Shown: positions 35,773 to 46,226 of the stretch, in pieces | How positions within the stretch are numbered: the stretch's first letter is position 1 | Layout of the letters: each line of letters begins with the position of its first letter | Assembly (NCBI RefSeq): GCF_004379255.2 | Contig: NC_056053.1 | Location: forward strand, 19,216,188-19,280,187 | DNA: 64,000 nucleotides | From: Salvia splendens | Taxonomy: Eukaryota > Streptophyta > Magnoliopsida > Lamiales > Lamiaceae | Reading direction: 5' to 3' | The notes under the pieces: model-generated | Told to the model about the DNA's origin: nothing | What the model saw: only the letters and a program-made list of their open reading frames with translations | Database searches by the model: none | Position numbers and translations under genes: made by a program

Positions 35773-38700
35773 TGTAATAGCCGAGACTTAGATTTCTCGG
35801 GAGTTATGAAATAAAATACTAGAACTTTTTAAAGTTTGATGGAGTATTTTTATTTCTTGAAAAGGAGTACAGTTACTTTTTTTTTTCAGAATCTCAAGCT
35901 AAAATTACAAACTTTGACGACGAAAATAAAAGTCGAGCTACGCTATTACATTTGGAAATCCCTAACAACTACTTTGGCCTTCGTCACCGGGCCGTCTCGG
36001 CCCCGGATTTTTAGACAAGCCCGAGAAGGGCAAGATCAGCTAGTAAACCCCTCTCCAACAACCGCACACTGCAAGGCTGCTCACAGTCGGCTGTACTCTA
36101 TTGTACACTGCAGCCAAAGAAAAGAGGGAACAGACGTTGGGCCTTGCACTTCAGTCCAGCAGCTGCAGGGGTCAGTCACCCCAGATGCAATGGCTGCCAC
36201 TCACGGTTGTACCTGCAAAAAGAGGCACAAAAATGCAGTGAATGCACAGTAGCAGATAAGGCCTGAAGGACTCTACAATAAGGTTAACAAACAAAGGTGT
36301 AAGCCCATTCATTTCACGAGTACACCCCCATAAGCCACCAAAATCAGTTAGAGAGAAATCAGGGGCTCAGAGTACAGCCTGTGGATTCCTTTTTCCAGCC
36401 AACACTCAGCTTTTGCAGTTTTCAGTTACAAGATATATGTATATATACACATGTAAACCCCTCGGTTACACTATACCACACCACAACACCTTCCACTCAG
36501 ATAGATAACAAGTAAGAAGTGAAGAGGATCACTTTGTGAACAGAGAGCTCGGTTCTAAGCACAGCCAGAGACCGACAGCTTCAAACCAACACATTCCCAA
36601 GAGGTAATCCTCATAACACTATAAATGCATCATTTAGAGCAAGCATATAGCTAGAACATGAGAACCTAGGAGCATAGATGCTCAAGAATTATTTTCGAAC
36701 ATTTCAACACCCACTGTTGGTATTCAAGTGTATGAAATAATCACTTGAACAGACATGACACAAACTTAGGCTCGACAATCCTGTTAGTAGAATCACACAT
36801 GGAGTTTGGCTTCAAAACCAACAAATAGCTACAATAACAAGTCCCCACAGGATCAAATACGAACATCATCTATATCTTAGACTTCCAAAATTCAGAAACC
36901 TAGATAAACATGTGGCAACTGCCACAACACAAGGAAATGAGTAAAGGGGATGGAAGAAAAAGACTTAGCTTGACCAAGGGGTTGTCCGGCGAGGAGATCT
37001 CCGGTGCGACGACGGAGAGAGTCGGGCTGAGCATCGTCGCAGACGACGGTCCTGCTCATCGAGAAGCCGGAGACAAGGCGGCAGCTCTACAGATCCGCCA
37101 AGAGATCGGCGACGGCTGCAGCGAGACGGCTGTTCATCCTCGACGGCGGGCGGTGGCGGTGATGTCGTATACCGATGTCATCGCGAGAGGCACCGCGAGC
37201 CGTGAAGCGACGGAGGGAGCGCGATGGTTGGAGGAAGACGCGCCGGGAGTGACTACGGCAGCCCCGGTCGACCGCGGTCAGAAGGTGACGGCAAAACGGT
37301 GGTCTCACCGAGAGAAGAGGAGGGGGAGCGGCTAGGATTCCGCCTCCCTTTGCAAATGGATTTGAGGAATTGAAAGAGAGGGGAGGAACCGATGGAGCAA
37401 GTAGCATTTGGGCTTTACCCATTGAATTATAAGTGAGTTGGGCCATTCAAATTTAATTCACTTGGGCCATATAAAAAAAAGAGAGAAGAAGAAAAGCTGG
37501 GCCTTTTTGCTTTAAAGAAAAAGTATACATTCTGGGCAGGAATATTTGATTCCTAAACTGGGCCTGGGAATTTATTTCTTGGCCATTATTTTAATTGGAG
37601 CCTTTACCTTAGAATAATTCTAAAGTGTAACGGAATTTTTTCCCCTAAGCCACGGAAGAAAAGGGGATTTATTTAGCCGTGATGGAATAGTTTCCAGTAA
37701 ATAAACAGTTGATAAATTCCGTTAGTCACAGAAAGTATTTCAAAATACTTAAGAAACTAATTTGGGAAGTGTAGCATACCCACACAGTTCGGCCAGTTTC
37801 CGAATAAATTAAATCCCCGATTTAATTACAGAACTAAGATTTCTAGATTTTGAAAGAAAGGGATAAAATAAAAGAGCACACGCTTAGGCATGCATTCATG
37901 CAAGATAAGCATTTCTTTAAAAGCCTAATTTGAGTATATTAAATTTTGTAAAGGAACGTCATCGCTCGACGAGTAGTCTCAGGACAAGGAAAACACCCGT
38001 TTTGCAAAAGTTTAAGCAATTGAGGTGGGCTTTCTTTCTCTTCCTTCTTTTAAAGCGTGTTTTATGTGAAAACATGATTATTTGAATGAGTTGTCATGCC
38101 ATGTTTTGTTTTATGATTGCCTATCTGTTGGCTATGCCAACCCAGTTAAATCGAATTCGGGTCCCAGTAGGTCAGTAAATCCTACTCGGACTAGTGTACA
38201 CATAGGAACCGTGAGCTAGCGCTAGGTTGGCCGGTTCGTGGGTCGTGAGCTAGCGCCAGGTTGGCCGGCCCAGTGGTCGTGGAATGTGGCCACATTCCCG
38301 ATTCACGCAACTGATATGGCATATCATCAGAAGTTTAAGAGACTGCAGTCTATTTTCAGAAAGAAATAACAGATTTTAGTGACCGGGATAAATTTTCAGT
38401 AAAACCCCGCGTTCACTCAGCTTGGCTGACAACTAAAAGAAAACAGTTTTCGGCATGAGCCCACTGAGTGCATCAAGTACTCAGCCCTGCATTTTGTTTT
38501 CTTTAATGTGCAGGTTGATCGCTGTCAAAGCCGAGGAGGTGTTGGGACAGAAGACCAAATAAGTAGGAAGGTAGCGGGTGTAGTGTGTCTTCATACATAC
38601 TACATCTGTCTTGGTACTCTTCCGTTGCGCAAATTCAGAACATTCATTTAACAAAGACAATTTCTCATAACTACTCTGATTCAGCATGATTTGTACCCTC

Positions 38701-38821
38701 AACACACTTCAGACAATGTTTCTTTTGATTTAAGCATCTTATGATGAGTTGAGACAGTTTCAGTATGTTTTAGTCGCGGTAAAGCTACACTTTCTTTGAC
38801 TAGGGAGATGTGGTCGTGACA
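35773..38821 (+). repeat. 3' LTR of the Tekay-like element
   Basis: It is 3,049 bp and nearly identical to the 5' LTR. Differences seen: 28293 T/37483 G, 28452 T/37642 C, 29017 G/38207 A, and one extra T in a homopolymer near 35880. Confidence 0.92.
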
Positions 38822-39038
38822 GTTGAGTAATTTTCATATATAGTAAACTTCTTCTCTTTCTTACTTATTTTCTCTAATTTATTCACTTTTTACTTTATTC
38901 GCTCTACGTTTTTCCCTTTTTTACTTTTTTTTATATATTTATTTAATACACTCAACGTCTTTTTTTTAAACTCGCCGAAAAGTTTCGCCTCAACTATGAG
39001 GGAACGGAGGGAGTACTATTCATCTTTCGATTTTAATA

Positions 39039-39148
39039 AAAGAAAATTGGTGACTCAACTTCCGATGGAATCACTAACGATTCTTCTCTGATTAAAGAAA
39101 ATTGGTGACTCAACTTCCGATGGAATCAATAACGATTCTTCTCTCAGT
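39039..39148. repeat. 55-bp tandem duplication
   Basis: Two adjacent 55-bp copies start AAAGAAAATTGGTGACTCAA and differ at a few positions. They sit in the 184-bp island between the two large retrotransposons. No gene is recognised there. Confidence 0.85.
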
Positions 39149-39197
39149 TGTTCTGAAGAATGCTTTGGCGTCGGACTTCAACCTTTATTTGAGGCAC

Positions 39198-39920
39198 TGA
39201 TGAGGCGGCGAATTTTTGATGGTGATGAATGCTCGTAAAAATGAAAGAAGATCAACACACAGAGATTTACGTGGTTCGATTTACTGAGGTAAATCTACAT
39301 CCACGGGAAGAAAAGAGGGCAGAGTTGTATTGCTTGATCTGTTTTCTACAGCTAACAATACAGACTTGATATTCGCTATTTTCTCTCTAGAGAGCTTAAC
39401 AGAAGTTAACAGAAGAAAAAACTATCTATCTGACCTAGGTTCTATTTATACATTGAACCAAGATCGTGGCATGCAGCACTTATTAGGTAGTGGATGTCGT
39501 GGAGGTCGTGGCGACCTTGCATGGGTCCACTATCCTGCAAGAGTTAATGACTGCTTGACACCACTAAATAGATCGTGGGTGTAGTGGAGGTCGTGGAGGT
39601 TCTGCATGAGTCCACTATCTCCCAGTTCGGTCGAATACTGAGACCGAACTGCTGAATTATTGCCGAGCAGCTTTTGCCGATCTGAGAGTAGAGCTTGATG
39701 CCGACCTGAGAGCAGAGTTTGATTAGTTGGCTTTTACCGAGCTGTAGGCTGGGGCCGAACTCTTTGGTTGTGCCGAACTGAACTCTTTAGTCATGCCTGA
39801 CTGATACTCTTTGGTTGTGCCGGACTGATACTCTTTAGTCATGCCGAACTGATACTCTTTCTTGGGCTTTAGGCTGATGGGCTTTACTGCTGTTGGGCTT
39901 GTTTAGTACGTACTCCATCA
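39198..39920 (-). repeat. 3' LTR of the Tat element
   Basis: On the + strand it runs TGATGAGGCGGCG to TACGTACTCCATCA. It includes GAGATTTACGTGGTTCGATT and several GCCGAACTG repeats. Confidence 0.93.
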
Positions 39921-39931
39921 CTACCCCCTCC
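39921..39931 (-). other. Polypurine tract of the Tat element
   Basis: On the reverse strand GGAGGGGGTAG abuts the 3' LTR. Confidence 0.8.
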
Positions 39932-40019
39932 GGAAAGTGAAGTGAATCACTTCGGCATTCTGGATAAAGGTACGGGGTAAGTTGATGTTTGTCCTCGGTC
40001 TGATGAAGTGAACTCTTCT

Positions 40020-40557
40020 TTGACCGGACTTGGTTTGTGTCCTAATTTGGCGAGTTTTATCGCTCGGATCGAACTTTCCGTTGTCCTAATTTGGGGATCG
40101 GACTTTCCCTTGTCCTAATTCGGCGAGTTTTATCGCGTGGATCGGACTTTCCCTAGTCGTAATTCAGGCAAGTTTTATCGCGAGAATCAGACTTTTGTTG
40201 CAGTTCGTTTCAGACGAAGTGCTTGATTCTTAAGCCGAATTGTGGTCTTGTATCTTCTGTAGAAGCTTGGACTTCGCAATCGTTGGCTTATCGCAGCTCG
40301 TTTCAGACGAACTGCTTGTTTAAGCTGAATTGTGGTCTTGTATCTTCTGTAGAAGCTTTGACTCGCAATGGTTGGCTTGTTGCAGCTCGTTTCAGACGAA
40401 CTGCTTGTTTAAGCTGAATTGTGGTCTTGTATCTTCTGTAGAAGCTTTGACTCACAATTGTTGGCTTGTTGCAGCTCGTTTCAGACGAACTGCTTGTTTA
40501 AGCTGAATTGTGGTCTTGTATCTTCTGTAGAAGCTTTGACGCACAATCGTTGGCTTG
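40020..40557 (-). repeat. Two tandem-repeat arrays in the Tat 3' untranslated region
   Basis: At about 40020-40196, three units of ~60 bp share GTCCTAATTTGGCGAGTTTT-like cores. At 40200-40557, four units of 89-93 bp share CGTTTCAGACGAACTGCTTG and TGTGGTCTTGTATCTTCTGT. The inner copies are nearly identical. The short ORFs here are by-products of the repeats. Confidence 0.9.
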
Positions 40558-40776
40558 TACATGTTCTAAGAAGGGGATCAGCCTTCGAAGAACAAGATAC
40601 CTCAGTAACATTTGTAAGAGACGACACGCACAGAGACAGACGAAACAGACAGACAAAAACGCACAGAGACAAAAAAAAAAAAAAAAAACCAAGTAAGCCA
40701 AATAAAGCACAGAGACAAAAAACGCACATAGCCTTAGGACCGAACTAGACACAAGACAGACTGACCGGACTGTCTC

Positions 40777-43700
40777 TTACAAATGGAACTTTTTGAGGTT
40801 GGAAATGTGCCATGTTCGGGGTACCTGTTCTCCTGATATGTGAGCCAATTTATAAGACCCTTTGCCGAGGACTTCTGACACCCGATACGGACCTTCCCAT
40901 GTGGGTTCGAGCTTGCCCAGCTTTTCTGCTCGGCTTACTTCGTTGTTTCTCAAGACGAGATCTCCCACTTGAAATTGCAGCTTCTTCACCCTTTGGTTGT
41001 AATACCGGGCTACTTGCTCCTTGTACTTGGCTGCTTTTATGCATGCCAATTCTCTTCTTTCTTCGGCAAGATCTAGCTCAGCTTTCAGTCCGTCGTCATT
41101 CATTTCTGCTGAGAAATTTAGAGTTCGGGGACTGGGTACGCCGATCTCCACCGGAATCACGGCTTCAGTGCCGTATACCAGACTGTACGGAGTTTCACCG
41201 TTGGAGGTTGTGGGTGTAGTTCGGTAGGACCATAGGACTTGAGGGAGATTTTCTACCCATTGTCCTTTGGCTTGTTCTAACCGAGCTTTTAACCCTTTCA
41301 CCAGGATACGATTTGTTACCTCCGTTTGTCCGTTTGCTTGTGGATGAGAGACCGAAGTGAACCGCTGTTGAATATTCAGCTCTTGGCACCAATTCTTGAA
41401 CGTCTTGTCGGTGAACTGAGTCCCGTTATCCGAGTTGAGGATGTGGGGTATGCCAAATCGGCACACTATGTTCTTCCAGACGAAATCCAATGCCTTCGAG
41501 CTCGTTATCGTAGCTAATGGTTCAGCTTCCACCCACTTCGTAAAGTAGTCCACGGCAACGATTAGGAATTTCATTTGCCGAGGAGCTTGAGGAAGTGGTC
41601 CCACTATGTCTATGCCCCATTGCATGAAAGGCCAAGGACTTTGCATAGTGGATAGATCGGTCTGCGGCATCCTTGGGATATTTGCATGGATTTGGCACTT
41701 CGGGCATGTCTTGACGAGCTGCACTGCTTCTTGTACCAAGGTTGGCCAATAATATCCCCATCTTAGAACTTTTTTAGCTAAAGCTCTAGCTCCGATGTGG
41801 CTGCCGCACGATCCTTCATGAACTTCTCTGAGGATGTAGTCCGTCTCTTCTGGTCCTACGCACCGCAATAACGGCTGGAGGTAAGACTTTCTAAAGAGGA
41901 CTCCTTCATGAAGTTCGTACCGAAGTGCTCGGCACGTGATCTTCCGAGCTTCTCTCTTATCCTCGGGCAATTGTCCTTGATCCAGATACTGCAAGATCGG
42001 CGTCATCCAGTTCGGCGAGCTGGATACTGAATGTACCTCGGCTTCATCAATGCTTCGATGCATTAATTCTTCCGCCTTTGAGCTCGGATCTGAGGCCAAC
42101 TTACTTAAGGTATCTGCTCGGCTATTTTCCGCTCTGGGAACGCGGATTATCCGAAAATAGGAGAAACTTCGGCTGATGCTTTGCGCTTTGTCCAAATACT
42201 TCTTCATTCTCTCGTCACGGGCTTCACTTGTTCCCAACATGTGATTTACTATGACTTGTGAATCACAATGGACTTTGAGAGATTTGACGAGCAGACTTTG
42301 CGCTAACTGGAGTCCGGCCAGGAGGGCTTCGTACTCGGCTTCATTATTAGTAGTGGGGAATAGGAACCGAAGTGAGTAGGTTACCTCGTGTCCGTCGGGA
42401 GCGACGAGTAAAATTCCGGCTCCACTTCCTATCTTGTTTGAAGCTCCATCTACGAATCCGCTCCAGCAGTCTGGCGGCTCTACTTCGGATTCCAAGGGCT
42501 GTGCTAGTTCGGCATTGGCAGACTTTTTCTGTTCGGCAATGACAGGGATTGCTTGATCGAACTTGGCCTCTGCAAGAAAATCTGCCAAGGCTTGTCCCTT
42601 GATGGCTTTCCGAGGTAGGTACTCGATTGAGTGTTCTCCCAGCTCTATGGCCCATTTGGCGATTCTGCCTGATGCTTCTGGCTTGGTCAAAACTTGCCGA
42701 AGAGGCAGATCGGTTAAGACGCATACCTTGTGAGCATAGAAGTATGGCCGCAGTCTCCTTGCTGCATTTACTAACGCCAGAGCAATTTTTTCCAGAGGTT
42801 GATACCTTGTTTCTGGACCTCTTAATGCTCGGCTTGTAAAGTAGATGGGAAACTGCTTTAGGCCTTCTTCTCGTACAAGCACCGCGCTGATGGTTTGATC
42901 TGATGCCGCTAAGTATAAGAATATTACTTCGGCTTCGGTTGGAGCAGAGAGAATAGGAAGCTTGGCTAGATAACTTTTGAGCTCGTCAAAGGCCTTTTTC
43001 TGCTTGGCTCCCCACTCGAACTTTGGTGCTTTTTTCAACACTTTGAAGAACGGCAGTTGCTTTTCGGCTGCTTGGGAAAGGAATCGATTCAGTGCGGCTA
43101 GACATCCGGTTAGCCTTTGCACGTCATGTATGGACTTCGGCATTGCCATGTTTTGAACGACTTGAACTTTTGAAGGGTTTGCCTTGAGTCCGTCCTTTGA
43201 AACCCAACAACCCAGAAATTTTCCTGAATCTACCAAAAAGGTACATTTTTGGGGGTTGAGTTTGAGGTTGGCTTTTCGGAGCACGTCGAGAGTGGATTTG
43301 AGGTTGTCTTCGTACTCCGAAGTGCTTTTGCTTTTGACAACTATGTCGTCGACATACACTTCAACCTGTTTCCCGATTAGGTGCCGAAAAAGCTTGTCTA
43401 CCATCCTTTGATAAGTGGCTTCGGCATTCTTTAAACCGAATGGCATCTTTTTATAAGCGAAAATGCCGAAATCGGTAATGAAAGCTGTTTTCGGAGCGTC
43501 ACTCTCATCCATCAACACTTGGTGATATCCTTTGTATAAATCAAGAAAACAGAAAATTTCGAAGCCGATCAAAGCTTCTACTTTTTTATCTATATTCGGA
43601 AGGGGATAGCAATCTTTTGGACAGTGCTTGTTTAGATCGGTAAAATCTATGCACATCCGCCATCCTCCTCCTTTTTTCTTGATCATCACAGGATTGGCCA

Positions 43701-44040
43701 CCCAAGAAGGATATTTCACCTCGAATAGTACATCCGCTTTTAGTAATTGGCGGACTTCGTCATGGATGACTTGGCTTCTTTCTGCCGCAAAGAGTCTTTG
43801 CTTCTGTTTTACTGGCCGGATTGAAGGATCAATATTTAACCGATGAGTGATTACCTCGGGGGGCACTCCGGTCATGTCCAACGGAGACCATGCAAAGACA
43901 TCTTTGTACTCCTTGAGGAGCTGAATGGTCTTTTCCCGGAGTAGAGGCGTTCCTGCGAAGCCGACCTTGACCGTTCTGGATGGATCATCTTCGTATAACT
44001 GAACGGTCATTGAGTTCGGCTCTGAAGTGACTTCGGTCAT
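40777..44040 (-). CDS. pol: Tat-lineage pol: RT, RNase H, second RNase H, integrase (1,087 codons from first Met)
   Basis: This polyprotein copies element RNA into DNA and inserts it. Domains in order: reverse transcriptase (about 75-300) with MCIDFTDLNK and the catalytic YVDD; RNase H of the reverse transcriptase (about 340-480); a second RNase H (about 520-650) with FVDGASNKIGSGAG, NNEAEYEALLAG and HCDSQV; integrase zinc finger ending CPKC (about 735-780); and integrase core with the D-D-E set in IDIVGP, NSDNGTQF and GQTEV. The frame ends WHISNLKKFHL with no chromodomain. The Met at 44040 is simply the first after the gag-pro stop. Upstream codons stay open to the UAG at 44074-44076 in the same frame, so pol is probably made by readthrough. 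Confidence 0.93.
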   Translation of the reverse strand: MTEVTSEPNSMTVQLYEDDPSRTVKVGFAGTPLLREKTIQLLKEYKDVFAWSPLDMTGVPPEVITHRLNIDPSIRPVKQKQRLFAAERSQVIHDEVRQLLKADVLFEVKYPSWVANPVMIKKKGGGWRMCIDFTDLNKHCPKDCYPLPNIDKKVEALIGFEIFCFLDLYKGYHQVLMDESDAPKTAFITDFGIFAYKKMPFGLKNAEATYQRMVDKLFRHLIGKQVEVYVDDIVVKSKSTSEYEDNLKSTLDVLRKANLKLNPQKCTFLVDSGKFLGCWVSKDGLKANPSKVQVVQNMAMPKSIHDVQRLTGCLAALNRFLSQAAEKQLPFFKVLKKAPKFEWGAKQKKAFDELKSYLAKLPILSAPTEAEVIFLYLAASDQTISAVLVREEGLKQFPIYFTSRALRGPETRYQPLEKIALALVNAARRLRPYFYAHKVCVLTDLPLRQVLTKPEASGRIAKWAIELGEHSIEYLPRKAIKGQALADFLAEAKFDQAIPVIAEQKKSANAELAQPLESEVEPPDCWSGFVDGASNKIGSGAGILLVAPDGHEVTYSLRFLFPTTNNEAEYEALLAGLQLAQSLLVKSLKVHCDSQVIVNHMLGTSEARDERMKKYLDKAQSISRSFSYFRIIRVPRAENSRADTLSKLASDPSSKAEELMHRSIDEAEVHSVSSSPNWMTPILQYLDQGQLPEDKREARKITCRALRYELHEGVLFRKSYLQPLLRCVGPEETDYILREVHEGSCGSHIGARALAKKVLRWGYYWPTLVQEAVQLVKTCPKCQIHANIPRMPQTDLSTMQSPWPFMQWGIDIVGPLPQAPRQMKFLIVAVDYFTKWVEAEPLATITSSKALDFVWKNIVCRFGIPHILNSDNGTQFTDKTFKNWCQELNIQQRFTSVSHPQANGQTEVTNRILVKGLKARLEQAKGQWVENLPQVLWSYRTTPTTSNGETPYSLVYGTEAVIPVEIGVPSPRTLNFSAEMNDDGLKAELDLAEERRELACIKAAKYKEQVARYYNQRVKKLQFQVGDLVLRNNEVSRAEKLGKLEPTWEGPYRVSEVLGKGSYKLAHISGEQVPRTWHISNLKKFHL

Positions 44041-44067
44041 CTCGCTTGCCTCCGACTCCGGTTGCTG

Positions 44068-44076
44068 TGATTGCTA
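44068..44076 (-). promoter_or_regulatory. Candidate stop-codon readthrough site between gag-pro and pol
   Basis: On the reverse strand the gag-pro stop and next two codons read TAG CAA TCA. This matches the UAG-CAR-YYA context known to promote readthrough in tobamoviruses. Twelve codons including the UAG separate the last gag-pro codon from the first pol Met, all in one frame. Confidence 0.65.
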
Positions 44077-46152
44077 TGCTTGATGGTGCCGAACTGATTG
44101 CTCGGCACTTTTAAGCGCAATCTGCAGACATTCTTTTGCTCTTTTTTGATCACCTCGGATGACCGCTATCCCACCTTTAGTGGGGATCTTGATGGTGAGG
44201 TGATAAGTAGAGCAAACGGCCCGAACTGTGTTGAGCCAATCCCTCCCCAGGATGATGTTGTACGGAGACCGAGCTTTCACCACAAAGAACTCGATCATCG
44301 TATTGGAGCTTGTAGGCGCTTTTCCCACCGTGATCGGAAGGCTGATAATACCTTCAGGGCGGGTGTCCTCCTGGGCGAAACTTTTCAGAGGAAGTGGAGC
44401 CGGACTGAGCCGAGCTGGATCCACTTCCATTTTATCGAAACATTCTTTAAAAAGAATGCTGACTGACGCTCCTGTATCCACAAATACTCTGTGGACCAGT
44501 TTGTTTGCCACCCCGGCTTGAATGACAATAGCGTCTTGGTGAGGAGAGATGGCTGGGACGGGATCGGCATCTGAAAATGTAATCACTTCGTCTTTCTTCA
44601 GCCTTTTATGTGTTGGTTCCTCTTGATTGGAACCTCTGCGTTCTGCTTTTAGGGACGACTTAGTCTTCCCGGCTGGGAGAGCATCAATAGTCAGGATTAC
44701 TCCATCGTATTGCGGCTCGTCGTCGTCTTCGGGATCCTCATGCCTTTTCGGATCCTGAGGATTGCAGTTCGCACTTCTCTGCCTTTTGTTCTTTTTCGGC
44801 TGCTTGCTTTGGTATTTTTTTAACGTTCCTGTTTTCACAAGAACATCAATACCTGCAGCCAAATCTCGGCACTCCTCGGTATCGTGACCGTGGGTTTGAT
44901 GGAAGGAGCAATATTGATCCTGAAGTCGCCGTGCGGCTGATTTCGTCATCCGCTTTGGTTTTTCGAACATATCGGAATGTAGTTCGAAAATTTCCGCTCT
45001 TGACTTGTTTAATGGTACGAACTGAGCGGGCGGCTTCTCAGGATTGAGACGTGGCCCCAATCTGCCTTGTACCGGTGCCCTTTGAATTCTTTCAAAAGGA
45101 GTTCGGCGAGGAAGCACCTGGTCGCTTTGATCGGGCTTCCTTTTGTCTCCTTGGGATGAGCTGTCTAACGACCGTTTTCGACGGTCTGCCTCATCCGCAC
45201 GAGAAAACTGGTCCGCAATGTCCCACATTTCCTGAGCTGTCTGCGGACCGCACTCAACGAGCTTTCTGTAGAGAGCTCCGGGCAGGATTCCATTTTGGAA
45301 TGCCGAGATGACAAGCAGATCGTTGAGATTATCTACTTGTAGGCATTCCTTATGGAATCTCGTCAGGAAGTCGCTGATCTTTTCGTCGCGACCTTGACGT
45401 ATAGAAAGCAGCTGAGCCGAAGTGATTCGGGCTTCCGCTTTCTGAAAGAACCTCCTGTGGAAAGCATCCATGAGATCTCGGTAGGATCTGATGCTGCCTT
45501 GAGGAAGGCTGTCGAACCACCTTCTGGCGTTCCCGATGAGCAGCTCGGGGAACAGCTTGCACATGTGGACCTCATTGAGACCCTGGTTCGCCATATTATA
45601 TTGATAGCGTCCCAGGAAGTCATGAGGATCCTCCAGCCCGTCATAAGTCATTGACGGTGTCCGGTAGTTCCGAGGCAAAGGAGTTCGGGTAATATCGTCC
45701 GAGAACGGAGTCTTTAATGCTCCGTACATGGCGAACCCGACATCTCTTCGGTACGGAGGAGATGGAGTTCTCCTGTGGTTCCGGTACCGAGGAGGAGCAG
45801 GAGCATGTTGAGGTTGAGGATTCTTTCTCCTGGAAGACACGTCACTACTGCGGTAGTGACTTTCATGTCTGGATGAGGAGGGAGAATCCGCCGTTGTCTT
45901 CTCCGGCTGTTGGCTCTTCTGCAGGAAGGTTAAGAACTCCTCCTGCTTCTCGGCCAAGAACAGCTTGACAGCTTCATTTAAATTGGGCTGCTGGGAAGAC
46001 TCGGTGCGATGACTCCTGGAGTGGCTTGCTCCTTCTTCGTGAGAACCGGAGGTAGATGTCTCCCGAGGCCGTTTTTCAGACCTGCGAGCTGGACTAGCTT
46101 CCTCACGGTTATCACGAACGGTATTATGAGTGTTATGTGATCTGGTATGCAT
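44074..46152 (-). CDS. gag: Tat-lineage gag-protease (692 aa)
   Basis: Gag forms the particle and protease matures the polyproteins. The start at 46152 (MHTRSHNTHN) is chosen because the frame upstream runs into the 5' LTR. Residues 1-150 are charged and low in complexity. The capsid-like gag domain (about 175-330) contains the retrotransposon-gag block RRWFDSLPQGSI. A CxFH..H..EC-type knuckle-like segment (CSFHQTHGHDTEEC) follows. The aspartic protease is near residues 555-650, with active-site VDTGAS and ILGRDWL. The frame stops with UAG at 44074 directly before pol, in frame. Confidence 0.92.
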   Translation of the reverse strand: MHTRSHNTHNTVRDNREEASPARRSEKRPRETSTSGSHEEGASHSRSHRTESSQQPNLNEAVKLFLAEKQEEFLTFLQKSQQPEKTTADSPSSSRHESHYRSSDVSSRRKNPQPQHAPAPPRYRNHRRTPSPPYRRDVGFAMYGALKTPFSDDITRTPLPRNYRTPSMTYDGLEDPHDFLGRYQYNMANQGLNEVHMCKLFPELLIGNARRWFDSLPQGSIRSYRDLMDAFHRRFFQKAEARITSAQLLSIRQGRDEKISDFLTRFHKECLQVDNLNDLLVISAFQNGILPGALYRKLVECGPQTAQEMWDIADQFSRADEADRRKRSLDSSSQGDKRKPDQSDQVLPRRTPFERIQRAPVQGRLGPRLNPEKPPAQFVPLNKSRAEIFELHSDMFEKPKRMTKSAARRLQDQYCSFHQTHGHDTEECRDLAAGIDVLVKTGTLKKYQSKQPKKNKRQRSANCNPQDPKRHEDPEDDDEPQYDGVILTIDALPAGKTKSSLKAERRGSNQEEPTHKRLKKDEVITFSDADPVPAISPHQDAIVIQAGVANKLVHRVFVDTGASVSILFKECFDKMEVDPARLSPAPLPLKSFAQEDTRPEGIISLPITVGKAPTSSNTMIEFFVVKARSPYNIILGRDWLNTVRAVCSTYHLTIKIPTKGGIAVIRGDQKRAKECLQIALKSAEQSVRHHQA

Positions 46153-46209
46153 TTTTTGGGGTGGAAAAGGGTCAAAAATTCGCTTTATCACAAATTTTGT
46201 TCTCTGTTT

Positions 46210-46226
46210 CCCACAGACGGCGCCAG
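46210..46226 (-). other. Primer binding site, tRNA-Asp type
   Basis: The reverse strand reads CTGGCGCCGTCTGTGGG immediately after the 5' LTR. TGGCGCCG is the primer-site core usually matched to plant tRNA-Asp. Confidence 0.7.

Larger units (their letters stand above)
26584..38821 (+). mobile_element. Ty3/gypsy chromovirus (Tekay/Del-like), full-length but coding-defective
   Basis: The LTRs are 26584-29631 and 35773-38821, both TGTAATAGCC...GTCGTGACA. Perfect 5-bp duplications GTTGA lie at 26579-26583 and 38822-38826. By eye the ~3.05-kb LTRs differ by three substitutions and one T in a homopolymer. The interior has a primer site for initiator tRNA-Met, a decayed gag/pro region, a broken pol with RT, RNase H and integrase, and a C-terminal chromodomain, then a polypurine tract. 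The chromodomain places it among chromoviruses; Tekay/Del is inferred from the long LTRs and pol similarity. The element is young but cannot make its own proteins. Confidence 0.93.
26523..39013. mobile_element. Stowaway-like MITE split by the Tekay-like retrotransposon
   Basis: The left part (26523-26583) starts TTCTCTTCATTCCCTTATAG. The right part (38827-39013) ends CTATGAGGGAACGGAGGGAG. The two ends are inverted copies, and TA flanks both (26521-26522 and 39014-39015). Removing the 12.2-kb retrotransposon restores a ~250-bp MITE, so the MITE is the older insertion. Confidence 0.8.

Noticed and set aside
39330..39584. 84-codon frame repeated at 46359-46613
   Set aside because: Both copies are the same position in the two LTRs of the Tat element.
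40200..40557. Regular repeats as a CRISPR array
   Set aside because: The repeat units are contiguous 89-93-bp copies without unique spacers, in a plant retrotransposon untranslated region.
40671..40688. A-rich run as the poly(A) tail of a processed retrocopy
   Set aside because: It is an isolated homopolymer in the Tat untranslated region with no adjacent gene-like sequence or target duplication.
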